Shown here: positions 1 through 6,393 of the stretch, in pieces | Position numbering within the stretch: the first letter of the stretch is position 1 | Layout: each line of letters opens with the position of its first letter | Assembly (NCBI GenBank): GCA_003387805.1 | Contig: QGSR01000085.1 | Location: forward strand, 1-7,589 | Reading direction: 5' to 3' | Origin: Bacillota bacterium | Lineage (GTDB): Bacteria > Bacillota > Limnochordia > Limnochordales > ZCTH02-B6 | Length of the DNA: 7,589 nucleotides | Notes under the pieces: model-generated | What the model was told of the DNA's origin: nothing | Seen by the model: only the letters and a program-made list of their open reading frames with translations | Database searches by the model: none | Made by a program: the position numbers and the translations under genes

Positions 1-2134
1 TGCGGCCGGCCTCGATGCCGTCCTCGTCGTAGTCCAGCTCCTTGCCCAGCGAGCCCGTGGCGCCGTCGCCGAACGACGCGTCTACCGCGTAGTAGTCGAA
101 GCCCAGCTCCAGGGAGCCCAGAGCGGTGCTCAGGTGGCCTTCGATGGCCGTCTCGTCACGGAACAACGCGTACGTCCAGTCATAGGCCAGGCCGCCGGTC
201 TCGCCGTGCAGCTGCAGGGCCGCAGCCCGGTTCGCGGCGTCGGTGTAGGCGTAGCTGAAGCCGACGTTCATGCCGTCCGCCAGCGGCAGCGACGACGCGA
301 TGCCGAAGATGTTGTCGCTCGCATCGGCGCCCCGAGCAGCAACGAAACGGGTGCTCAAGTCGCCCAGCTGCGTGTCGACGACGGCGCCGCCGCGCGGGTT
401 GCCGTACCCGTCGGCGTGCAGCACGTACTTGGAGAAGCCCTGCGTGGCCTGCGCGGCCGTGACGCCGCTGCCGAAGTACGCGCTCCGGATGACGCCCGGC
501 GTCGTCACGCTCAGGTACAGGTTTGACAGCTTAAACTGGTCCGTAGACGCACCGAACACGTCGGAAGCCAGCTTGATGCCGCCGGTGACGACCACGTCTT
601 CCGCCGGCTCCACCGTGGCGTTCAGCGCAACGCTGGCCTCAAAGGCGCTCTCGTCGTGAATCTTCGAGGACCGGTAGTTGCGAGGATCGCTGGGCACGCC
701 GTTGGCCGGATCGGACGTGTGCGTCTCCTCGAAGTCGACACGGAACTCGCCGCCCAGCACCGGACGGGCCCGCAGTTCAGCCACCTGCGGCTCCACCTCG
801 TCCAGCCGGACCAGCGCCTGCTCCGCGGTGAACAGGGCCAGGAAAGCCAGACGGTCCGCGGCCTGGGCCGCTTCCAGCGCTTCGCGGGCTTCCGCGCGCG
901 CCATCTCGCCCTGGCGGCGCGCCTCGTTCATGGCGTCGGACGCCAGCTGATACGCTTCCTGCGCCAGGCTGTAGCTGGCAGCCGCTTCCTCGCGGGCCAG
1001 GTCCGCCTTGGCGTCGGCAATCATCGCGGCGGACTCGGCTTCGGCCGCCAGCCGCTGGGCCCGCTGCACGGCCTGACGGGCCTGCTCCACGGCCTGCACC
1101 GCAGCCGCGGCCTCTTCCAGCGCGCCGGGGCCGGCCATCTCGGCAATGGCGAGAGCCCGCTCGGCCACCTCACGGGCCTGGCGAGCCTGGGCCCGCGCAT
1201 CCTCCGCGGCCAGGCGGGCGCGATAGGCACGGTCGGAAGCCTGCTCGGCGGCTTCCAAAGCCCGCTGCGTCTCTTCGGAGTAGTAAGCCATCTCGGCGAT
1301 GGCCGCGCCGCGCTCGGCGATCTCCTTGGCCTCCTCGGCCAGCGCCCGGGCCTGCTGCGCCGCCAGGCGGGCCCGGTAAGCCCGTTCGGACGCCGTCTCG
1401 GCCTCGGCCAGCGCGCGCCGGGCATCCTCGGCGGCGGCGCCGGTGGCCACGCCCGCCGCGCGGGCCGCAGCCTCACCGGCGGCCTCCACGGCCTCCTCCG
1501 CGCTCATAGCGCCCAATTCAGCCTCGTCAAGACCAGCCGACATCGCGGCGATGGCCAGCGCCCGGTTGGCCACCTGGGAGGCCTCGCTGGCCTGGGAGCG
1601 AGCGCTCTCCGCGGCCAGGCGCGCCCGATACGCGCGGTCCTCGGCCCGGGCAGCCGCCTCGGCGGCCGCTTCGGCCTCGGCCTGCGCCGCGTTGGCAATG
1701 GCGATCAGCGACTCGACCTGGGCGGTCAGCGACTGGATGCGGGCGTTCATGGCCGCCAGAACCCCGGCGAGGTCCGCGGAGTCCACGCCCATCTCGGTCA
1801 GCTCCGCAGAGAACTCGTCCGCCAGAGCAGCGATGACCTCACCGGTCGCGGCGCTGATCAAGAGCGCTTCGCGGCCTTCAAGCCAGGCCACCAGCCGTTC
1901 GAGAATGCGGCTGAAGACCATGGCCATTTCGTAGCGGGTGAACGTCCGCTCACCGCTGAACGTGCCGTCCGGATACCCCTCGATCAGACCGGCCAGGCGA
2001 AGCGCCTCCACCGCTTCGTAGGCCCAGTGGTCGTGGGGAACATCCGGGAAAGGCTCCACCTGGCCGAAGGCCGGGACCGCGAAGGCCCAGACCATAAGGG
2101 CAGCCAGGGTCAGAGCCAGACCTTTCTTGCTCAT
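1..2134 (-). CDS. OmpM-like outer-membrane tether: signal peptide, SLH domain, long coiled coil, predicted beta-barrel (3' end missing)
   Basis: The gene reads without a stop from ATG at 2134 to the left edge, giving 711 codons; the C-terminus is outside the window. Residues 1-24 are a Sec signal peptide (MSKKG, hydrophobic core, cleavage probably after AFG). Residues 27-82 form one SLH domain (FPDVPHDHWAYEAVEAL, then GLIEGYPDGTF and TRYEMAMVFSRIL). Residues about 125-455 are an almost uninterrupted Ala/Glu/Arg-rich helix predicted as coiled coil. From about 459 the composition changes to alternating polar/aromatic strands with Gly and Asp turns (FRVDFEET, LYLSVTTPG, GFSYAYTD, LELGFDYYAVDA), as expected for an outer-membrane barrel. 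This order matches OmpM of Negativicutes and is related in plan to Deinococcus SlpA and cyanobacterial SomA: in that group SLH binds modified peptidoglycan and the barrel sits in the outer membrane. An SD (AGGGGG, 7 nt spacing) supports the start. The barrel call is inference from strand pattern and architecture. Confidence 0.88.
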   Translation of the reverse strand, partial: MSKKGLALTLAALMVWAFAVPAFGQVEPFPDVPHDHWAYEAVEALRLAGLIEGYPDGTFSGERTFTRYEMAMVFSRILERLVAWLEGREALLISAATGEVIAALADEFSAELTEMGVDSADLAGVLAAMNARIQSLTAQVESLIAIANAAQAEAEAAAEAAARAEDRAYRARLAAESARSQASEASQVANRALAIAAMSAGLDEAELGAMSAEEAVEAAGEAAARAAGVATGAAAEDARRALAEAETASERAYRARLAAQQARALAEEAKEIAERGAAIAEMAYYSEETQRALEAAEQASDRAYRARLAAEDARAQARQAREVAERALAIAEMAGPGALEEAAAAVQAVEQARQAVQRAQRLAAEAESAAMIADAKADLAREEAAASYSLAQEAYQLASDAMNEARRQGEMARAEAREALEAAQAADRLAFLALFTAEQALVRLDEVEPQVAELRARPVLGGEFRVDFEETHTSDPANGVPSDPRNYRSSKIHDESAFEASVALNATVEPAEDVVVTGGIKLASDVFGASTDQFKLSNLYLSVTTPGVIRSAYFGSGVTAAQATQGFSKYVLHADGYGNPRGGAVVDTQLGDLSTRFVAARGADASDNIFGIASSLPLADGMNVGFSYAYTDAANRAAALQLHGETGGLAYDWTYALFRDETAIEGHLSTALGSLELGFDYYAVDASFGDGATGSLGKELDYDEDGIEAGR
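1136..1642 (-). repeat. Internal coiled-coil repeats in the OmpM-like gene
   Basis: Three closely similar 34-residue blocks lie at protein residues 165-198, 249-282 and 300-333. All share RAYRARLAA near the start and an end of the form AIAxM. Adding the preceding 13 residues (ending ETA or EQA), the second and third copies become a direct tandem repeat of 51 residues (236-286 and 287-337; 153 bp per unit). The first copy is separated from the second by an extra 33 residues rich in Ala and Gly. A decayed fourth copy may follow at about 340-368 (EQA and RLAAE are retained). In residues 149-198, 23 of 50 are Ala. The pattern looks like growth of the helix by duplication within the gene. Confidence 0.8.
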
Positions 2135-2141
2135 TTCGTTT

Positions 2142-2147
2142 CCCCCT
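2142..2147 (-). promoter_or_regulatory. Ribosome-binding site of the OmpM-like gene
   Basis: AGGGGG on the minus strand, followed by the 7-nt spacer AAACGAA and the ATG at 2134. It fixes the start directly ahead of a clear signal peptide. Confidence 0.8.
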
Positions 2148-2419
2148 ATCAATGGTCATGGATTTTCAGGTACTTCTGCAGGCGCCTCGTTCGGGCGGTC
2201 ACGGAGCGGATTTCCGTTTTCCGGACGGTGAGTGTCCCAGTTTCCTCACCCGGACGCGGCATTCCCTCCGTGGACCTGCACGAGCGCCTCCCCCCAAAGC
2301 GCCTCGCCGCCGACGGGTCGTCCGACCTGACGGGGCACCTCCTTTCCTGCGGCCCGTCGTCATGGGTAAGGCCTGGGGGTGGAAAGAGGCAGAGAAACCC
2401 TGAATCCCTTGTTTCTAGA

Positions 2420-2450
2420 CGTATCTGCGAACTCCTGCCGAAACTGTCAA
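2420..2450 (-). promoter_or_regulatory. Candidate sigma-70-type promoter for the OmpM-like gene
   Basis: A perfect -35 hexamer, TTGACA, lies at 2450-2445 on the minus strand, in a locally AT-rich patch (AAAATTGACAG) that stands out from the GC-rich surroundings. The -10 is poor: CAGATA at 17 nt spacing, or GATACG at 19 nt. If used, transcription would start near 2410-2415 and leave a leader of about 280 nt. The -35 is seen directly; promoter function is inference. Confidence 0.4.
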
Positions 2451-2520
2451 TTTTCGCTGTGGGATAAGAGGCTTGGCGAACACGTTTTGAAACGCGGTGC
2501 GCCGTGGGCGAAACTTCGTC

Positions 2521-2570
2521 GCGGCAGGACGCGGGCGCCGGGGCGGGTGCCTGCCGCGGCCGCCGCGGCC
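2521..2570 (-). terminator. GC-rich hairpins after the DUF3084 gene, possible terminator
   Basis: Just past the DUF3084 stop (2574) the minus strand can fold GGCCG/CGGCC (2558-2562 with 2566-2570) and then GCGGCAGG/CCTGCCGC (2550-2557 with 2521-2528, 21-nt loop). No run of U follows, so this is not a textbook intrinsic terminator. It may slow polymerase or protect the 3' end, or the operon may read through toward the OmpM-like gene. Confidence 0.3.
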
Positions 2571-2573
2571 CGC

Positions 2574-3788
2574 TTACGCCGGCGGCTCCACCACCAGGCG
2601 AATGCGCAGCGGCCAGTCGGTGTTGAGGGTGTCCTCCGCGGCCACGGCCAGCACCAGCGCGTTGCCGCCCAGCTCCTCGATGCGGCTGAGGGTGGCCACG
2701 AACTCCGGCAGACTGACGCCTTCGGACACGAACCCGTCCTCGTCCGTCAGCATGCCCCGGGCGATGGCCTCATCGTACACCAGCTGCAGCAGGCGGAACA
2801 GCTCGTCCCGGGCCAGCCCGCCCGTGCCGTCCTCGATGCGCACCGACGCGATGACGTCGCCCTGCCGGTATATGAGCTGCTCCTCCACCAGTTCCAAATC
2901 CACCAGGAGCGGTTCGCCCACGGTGGTGTTGAAAATCGACACCACCCGCACGACCCAGCGGGAGGACGAGTCGGCCAAAACCCGCACCGTGCCCTCGAAC
3001 ACGCCTCCCAGCAGCTGCAGCGCGCTGGGCGGCTGCTCCCCGGGGATGCGGGCGCCCCGCTGCACGGCGATCAAGTCGGCCCGCTCCAGAAGCTCCAAGA
3101 GCTGAGCCTCCAGCCGCGCCGGCGAATCCCGCCCGTCGAACACCTGGGCCAGCACGATGTCGCCCGCGCGAAAGGCCAGCTCGCCGCCGCGCACCAAGTC
3201 CAGCTGCAGGCTGGCCGCCCGGATTTGGGCCTCTTTCACCTGAATTTCGGCTTCCATCTCGTCGATGCGGGCCTGCAGCTCCTCGATGCGCTGCTGCAGC
3301 TCCTCGCCGATCTGCTGCAGGTTGCCCACCCGCTGCAGCGTGAAGGCCAGCGTCTCCTCGGCTTCCCGCAGTTCCCGCACCGCGGCCTCGTATTCGGCGG
3401 TGATGCGCTCCAGGCGCTCCTCCGCGGCCAGCAGCTCCCGCATGGCCGCGTCTCTCTGGGCCTGCGTCTGCTCCAGCTCGCCCAGGCGCAGGTAAAGCTC
3501 CTCCGCGACGCCTTCGTACTGCATGCGGGTGGTCTGCAGCGCCTCCTGCAGCTCCCGCATGCGGAACAGCGCGGTGCGCACGTCTTCGGACGCGATGGAC
3601 AGCACCGCCAGGCTGACGGCGACGATGAGAATGCCCGTGAGAATGGTGATGAGAACCGACGTGTGCTTCGGGCGCAGACCGAACAGCGTGAGGCGGCGGC
3701 GGCCGACCCGCATGCCGATCCGGTCACCCAAGTAGGCGATGATGCCGCCGATGACGGCCAGTATGAGGATGAGCCGAACACCGTACAA
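2574..3788 (-). CDS. DUF3084 domain protein, membrane-anchored coiled coil
   Basis: 404 residues; molecular function unknown. Two membrane segments lie at about residues 4-20 and 45-66. Between them is the conserved basic loop GDRIGMRVGRRRLTLFGLRP (21-40) followed by KHTS, which is the hallmark by which I recognise DUF3084. Residues about 68-200 are a heptad-rich coiled coil (many Glu/Arg/Gln/Leu), and about 205-404 form a mixed alpha/beta C-terminal domain ending in DWPLRIRLVVEPPA. The start is a TTG at 3788, chosen because the first membrane helix begins there and AGGTGG lies 10 nt upstream; no stop separates it from farther-upstream codons, but those overlap the end of the preceding gene. 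It lies 28 bp after the lptF/G stop and is probably cotranscribed. The family is known in cyanobacteria and diderm Firmicutes, often near outer-membrane genes, which suggests an envelope role; that role is inference. Confidence 0.9.
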   Translation of the reverse strand: MYGVRLILILAVIGGIIAYLGDRIGMRVGRRRLTLFGLRPKHTSVLITILTGILIVAVSLAVLSIASEDVRTALFRMRELQEALQTTRMQYEGVAEELYLRLGELEQTQAQRDAAMRELLAAEERLERITAEYEAAVRELREAEETLAFTLQRVGNLQQIGEELQQRIEELQARIDEMEAEIQVKEAQIRAASLQLDLVRGGELAFRAGDIVLAQVFDGRDSPARLEAQLLELLERADLIAVQRGARIPGEQPPSALQLLGGVFEGTVRVLADSSSRWVVRVVSIFNTTVGEPLLVDLELVEEQLIYRQGDVIASVRIEDGTGGLARDELFRLLQLVYDEAIARGMLTDEDGFVSEGVSLPEFVATLSRIEELGGNALVLAVAAEDTLNTDWPLRIRLVVEPPA

Positions 3789-3816
3789 CGGTCGTCCACC
3801 ACCTAGCTGCGCCCGC

Positions 3817-4905
3817 CTACCGCCGGCCCGCCCTCCACATCAGGACGACGCCGGCCCCGCCCAGCACGATGTTTTGCAGCCAAGCCCCCAGCACCGGGCT
3901 GATGCGTCCGCCCTCGGCCAGGGTCGTGCTGATGGTCATCAGGATGTAGTAGGCGAAAATGACGAGAATGCTCAGGCCGAAACCAACGGACGCGGCCGAG
4001 CGGTGGGACTGCACGCCCAGGGACGCCGCCAGGAGCGCGAACACGAAACTGGCCAGCGGAATGGCGAACTTCAAATGCAGCTGCAGCACGTGCTCCCGGG
4101 TGTCATCGCCCCGCGCGTGCAGCACGGCAATGTGATCCCGCAGTTCACGAATGGTCATTTCCTCCGGACTTTTCTGCGCCTGCATCACCTGTTCGGGCCG
4201 ATACCCGACGGACACCGGCTGGCGCCCATGGCGAAAGTCCACGGTCACCCCCGACTCGCCGCCGTAGTCGTGGATGACGCCGTCCTCCATAATCCACGTG
4301 TTGCCCTCCCAGACGACCCTGGCGGCGTACGTCGTGCGCTGCGGACGGCCCCTCTCCAGCTCCACGATGGTGACGTCGGACATGACCCGGGCCGCGCCGT
4401 CGTACCTGGAGGCGTAGAGAAATCCCTTTAACAGTCCGCCTTGATACTCTTTCAGTATAACATTCCGGCTCACCGTGGGCAATTGACCGCCCTGCACGTC
4501 CTCGGTGACGACGCGGCGGTACTCGTAGTTGGCCGCCGGCACGATCCATTCCTCCACCGCCAGGCTCGCGCCGCTGACCAGCAGGCCCACGGCGATGACC
4601 GGCGCGACGATGCGGTAGAAGCTGACGGCGCCCGCCTGCATGGCCACGATCTCGCTGTTGGCCGACAGCCGGCTCAGCGTCAGCAGCGCCGCCAGGAGCA
4701 CCGCCATCGGAAACGTGTAGACGACAATCTCCGGCAGCCGCAGCAAGATGAGCTTGACAATGACGGCGCCCGGCGCGCCGTACTCCGCGGCCATACGCAC
4801 GATCTGCACCAGATCGACGCTGAAAAAGAGCCCGGTAAACGCCAAGACGCCGAACAAGAGCGGGCCGGCCAGCTCCCGCAGGATGTACCGATCAAGCAGC
4901 GTCAC
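3817..4905 (-). CDS. lptFG: LptF/LptG (YjgP/YjgQ) family LPS export permease
   Basis: 362 residues, the usual length for LptF or LptG. It is the inner-membrane permease of the LPS export ABC transporter, which takes LPS from the outer leaflet of the inner membrane and hands it to the periplasmic bridge. Membrane helices lie at about 13-33, 55-77 and 99-117. A periplasmic beta-rich (jellyroll) domain spans about 125-265, with three more helices at about 280-298, 305-325 and 335-357: the standard 3+domain+3 plan. The cytoplasmic coupling stretch [19 protein letters not shown] (77-95) is typical of the family and would contact LptB. The GTG start at 4905 overlaps the lptB stop as GTGA, indicating translational coupling. 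An open frame continues upstream inside lptB but has no homology there. Only one permease is seen where proteobacteria use LptF plus LptG; sequence alone does not tell which it resembles more. Confidence 0.93.
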   Translation of the reverse strand: MTLLDRYILRELAGPLLFGVLAFTGLFFSVDLVQIVRMAAEYGAPGAVIVKLILLRLPEIVVYTFPMAVLLAALLTLSRLSANSEIVAMQAGAVSFYRIVAPVIAVGLLVSGASLAVEEWIVPAANYEYRRVVTEDVQGGQLPTVSRNVILKEYQGGLLKGFLYASRYDGAARVMSDVTIVELERGRPQRTTYAARVVWEGNTWIMEDGVIHDYGGESGVTVDFRHGRQPVSVGYRPEQVMQAQKSPEEMTIRELRDHIAVLHARGDDTREHVLQLHLKFAIPLASFVFALLAASLGVQSHRSAASVGFGLSILVIFAYYILMTISTTLAEGGRISPVLGAWLQNIVLGGAGVVLMWRAGRR

Positions 4906-5621
4906 AGCCGAAACCGCTCTCCCAGATAAAACTTGCGGGCCACGGGGTTTTCCGCGATCTCTTTCGAGTCGCCGTCCACGAGAATGCGGCCCTCGTGCAT
5001 GATGTACGCCCGGTCCGTAATCTCCAGCGTCTCCCGCACGTTGTGGTCGGTGATGAGAAGGCCCAGGCCTTTGGCCTTCAGGTGCGCGATGATCTCCTGC
5101 AAGTCCGCGACCGCGATGGGGTCGACGCCGGCGAAGGGCTCGTCCAGCAGCAAAAAGGCCGGGTCCGCCGCCAGCGCCCGGGCGATCTCCGTGCGCCGCC
5201 GCTCGCCCCCCGAAAGCTGATAGCCGTAGCTCTTGCGCACGCCTTCGATGCGAAACTCCTGCAGCAGTTCCTCCACGCGCTCGCGGCGCCGCCCTGCGGG
5301 CACGCCCGTCGCTTCCAGAATGGCCGCCAGGTTTTGCTCCACCGTCAGCTTGCGAAAAACCGACGCCTCCTGGGCCAGGTAGCCGATGCCCAGCCGGGCC
5401 CGCTTGTACATGGGCAAACGGCTGATGTCGCGCCCGTCCAGCTCGATGCGGCCGGCGTCGCAGCGCTCCAGCCCCACGATCATGTAGAACGTCGTCGTCT
5501 TGCCGGCGCCGTTGGGTCCCAGCAGGCCGACGACCTCGCCCCGCTCCACCCGCAAGCTGACCCCGTCCACGACGCGCCGGCCGCCGAACGATTTCACCAA
5601 ATCCGTCGCGACGATGCTCAT
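4902..5621 (-). CDS. lptB: LptB, ATPase of the LPS export ABC transporter
   Basis: 239 residues, close to the 241 of E. coli LptB. It hydrolyses ATP in the cytoplasm as a dimer and drives LPS extraction by the LptF/G permease. Walker A is GPNGAGKTT (35-43), the Q-loop Gln is Q84, the ABC signature is LSGGERRR (136-143), Walker B is FLLLDEP (156-162) and the switch His is H193 in [10 protein letters not shown]. The stretches [18 protein letters not shown] (81-98) and [16 protein letters not shown] (160-175) are characteristic of LptB rather than of LivF/LivG amino-acid importers. The ATG at 5621 was preferred over a GTG at 5648 (9 residues longer) because an SD lies between them at the right distance and the ABC fold starts at [12 protein letters not shown]. 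The gene stop overlaps the lptF/G start by 4 bp. All catalytic motifs are intact. Confidence 0.96.
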   Translation of the reverse strand: MSIVATDLVKSFGGRRVVDGVSLRVERGEVVGLLGPNGAGKTTTFYMIVGLERCDAGRIELDGRDISRLPMYKRARLGIGYLAQEASVFRKLTVEQNLAAILEATGVPAGRRRERVEELLQEFRIEGVRKSYGYQLSGGERRRTEIARALAADPAFLLLDEPFAGVDPIAVADLQEIIAHLKAKGLGLLITDHNVRETLEITDRAYIMHEGRILVDGDSKEIAENPVARKFYLGERFRL

Positions 5622-5630
5622 GCCGTCCGG

Positions 5631-5638
5631 TCCTCCCC
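5631..5638 (-). promoter_or_regulatory. Ribosome-binding site that fixes the lptB start
   Basis: GGGGAGGA on the minus strand with a 9-nt spacer before ATG at 5621. It lies inside the longer reading that would begin at GTG 5648, so it argues for the shorter protein. Confidence 0.8.
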
Positions 5639-5676
5639 AGCGCTCCACACCGCAAACATAGCTTTGTTCGTGGACG

Positions 5677-5682
5677 ATGATA
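5677..5682 (-). promoter_or_regulatory. Possible -10 element upstream of lptB
   Basis: TATCAT on the minus strand, one mismatch from TATAAT, about 55 nt before the lptB ATG in a locally AT-richer stretch. No recognisable -35 is found 16-18 nt upstream, so this is weak. It would give the lptB-lptF/G-DUF3084 unit its own start after the hairpin at 5712-5736. Confidence 0.25.
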
Positions 5683-5711
5683 CAGGAACCTGCAGAAAAT
5701 TGCTGGGGCGG

Positions 5712-5736
5712 CGGCGCCGCTGCGGCCGCGGCGCCG
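5712..5736 (-). terminator. Strong GC hairpin between the GNAT gene and lptB
   Basis: A perfect 9-bp stem CGGCGCCGC/GCGGCGCCG with a 7-nt loop starts three bases after the GNAT stop codon. Position and stem strength fit a terminator for the GNAT transcript, but the first T-rich run (TTTT) comes only about 14 nt after the stem, so intrinsic termination is uncertain. Confidence 0.42.
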
Positions 5737-5739
5737 GCT

Positions 5740-6228
5740 TTACTTGAGACGGCGGGCGACCACCGTGAGATACTTCGGATATCCGGGCAGCGACCGGTAC
5801 CCGAGGACCCGGTACCCGAAGTGCTGGTAAAAGCGGATGAGCCGGGGCAGCGCGGTGCGCACGTGGCCCCGCAGCTCGGGCACCTGGTGCCGCTCCGCCC
5901 GCTCGTGCAGCCAGTCGATGAGCCGGTGGGCCACGTGGCGGCCTTGAAACTCGGGCAGCACCGCCAGGCGCGACACGAGCCAGTAGGGCCCCCGCTTCGC
6001 GGAGTGCGCGGACGTCAGCCGGAACGTCCCCACCGGAACGTCTTCCACCAGCGCCACCGCGTAGCGGTGCCTTCGCCGCCGCATGTCCGCGGCGATGCCC
6101 TCCGGCGTCTCCTGAAACACTTGGAACGGCGGCTTGACTTTCCCGGCGTACGGTCCAAACGCTTCCATCAAGATCCGGTGCACGGCGCGCGCCTCTTTCA
6201 CGCGCGCAAAGCGCACGTCCACGTCCAT
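5740..6228 (-). CDS. GNAT family N-acetyltransferase
   Basis: 162 residues, the usual size of a single GNAT domain; transfers an acetyl group from acetyl-CoA to an unknown acceptor. The N-terminal strand and helix are at 3-24 ([20 protein letters not shown]). The central strands are [14 protein letters not shown] (58-71). Motif A is [20 protein letters not shown] (83-102), with Q95-G96-R97-H98-V99-A100 as the pyrophosphate-binding loop; His at 98 replaces the usual Gly of Q/RxxGxG/A. The C-terminal motif [16 protein letters not shown] (129-144) is the typical GNAT 'FYxxxGF' end. The ATG at 6228 has GGGGAGG 8 nt upstream; an open frame continues far upstream but only as the antisense of the divergent gene. 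The substrate cannot be read from sequence. It is on the same strand as lptB but separated by 118 bp and a hairpin, so a functional link to LPS export is not shown. Confidence 0.85.
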   Translation of the reverse strand: MDVDVRFARVKEARAVHRILMEAFGPYAGKVKPPFQVFQETPEGIAADMRRRRHRYAVALVEDVPVGTFRLTSAHSAKRGPYWLVSRLAVLPEFQGRHVAHRLIDWLHERAERHQVPELRGHVRTALPRLIRFYQHFGYRVLGYRSLPGYPKYLTVVARRLK

Positions 6229-6289
6229 GCCGGCCGCCTCCCCTCGGATCCGGTCCGACCATAGACTATGGCTCGCGGCCGGCCTTCGT

Positions 6290-6313
6290 CCCGCGCGCCC
6301 GGAAAGGCGCGGG
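6290..6313. other. Inverted repeat in the divergent intergenic region
   Basis: CCCGCGC (6290-6296) and GCGCGGG (6307-6313) form a 7-bp stem with a 10-nt loop, about midway between the GNAT start (6228, minus) and the YheC/D-like start (6394, plus). It could be an operator or just GC-rich background. Promoter elements for the two divergent genes should lie within 6229-6390, but no hexamer pair is convincing (TATTCT at 6340 and TACAGT at 6350 lack -35 partners). Confidence 0.25.
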
Positions 6314-6378
6314 CAAGTACAAACCGCCCCCCGCTGACGTATTCTGGTGTACAGTCGGCCGGGATGCCGACGGAAATC

Positions 6379-6384
6379 AGGTGA
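6379..6384 (+). promoter_or_regulatory. Ribosome-binding site of the YheC/YheD-like gene
   Basis: AGGTGA lies 9 nt before ATG 6394 and 6 nt before the in-frame GTG 6391. Its last three bases are an in-frame TGA, so translation cannot begin farther upstream. Confidence 0.65.
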
Positions 6385-6393
6385 GAGCCCGTG

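Larger units (their letters stand above)
2135..2573. other. 439-bp non-coding region between the DUF3084 gene and the OmpM-like gene
   Basis: No convincing gene is present on either strand. On the minus strand it holds, in order, hairpins just after the DUF3084 stop, a candidate promoter (2420-2450), a putative long leader and the SD of the OmpM-like gene. Small inverted repeats in the leader include GGTGAG/CTCACC (2227-2232 with 2245-2250, 12-nt loop) and GGTC/GACC around 2316-2327. An SD-like AAAGGAGGTG occurs on the minus strand near 2336-2345 without a start codon at a workable distance. I could not match the leader to a known riboswitch class by eye. Confidence 0.6.

Noticed and set aside
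1136..1642. Repeated blocks considered as a CRISPR-like or other non-coding repeat
   Set aside because: Unit length (about 153 bp), in-frame spacing and protein-level conservation show coding duplication, with no short identical repeats and unique spacers.
2199..2363. A 54-codon ATG reading on the minus strand in the leader of the OmpM-like gene (start near 2363)
   Set aside because: No SD before the ATG and a product of Arg/Gly-rich composition typical of non-coding GC-rich DNA.
656..2467. A 603-codon open frame on the plus strand opposite the OmpM-like gene
   Set aside because: It is the antisense of the Ala-rich coiled coil in high-GC DNA; the product is low-complexity Gly/Leu/Arg with no recognisable domain, while the minus strand has signal peptide, SLH and coiled coil in order.
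2379..3806. A 475-codon open frame on the plus strand opposite the DUF3084 gene
   Set aside because: The product is His/Gln/Arg-rich without a fold; the opposite strand encodes a clear DUF3084 protein.
4906..5655. Upstream extension of the lptF/G reading frame through lptB
   Set aside because: The extra 250 residues are Arg/Gly-rich antisense-like composition in a different frame of lptB; family length and the GTGA overlap fix the start at 4905.
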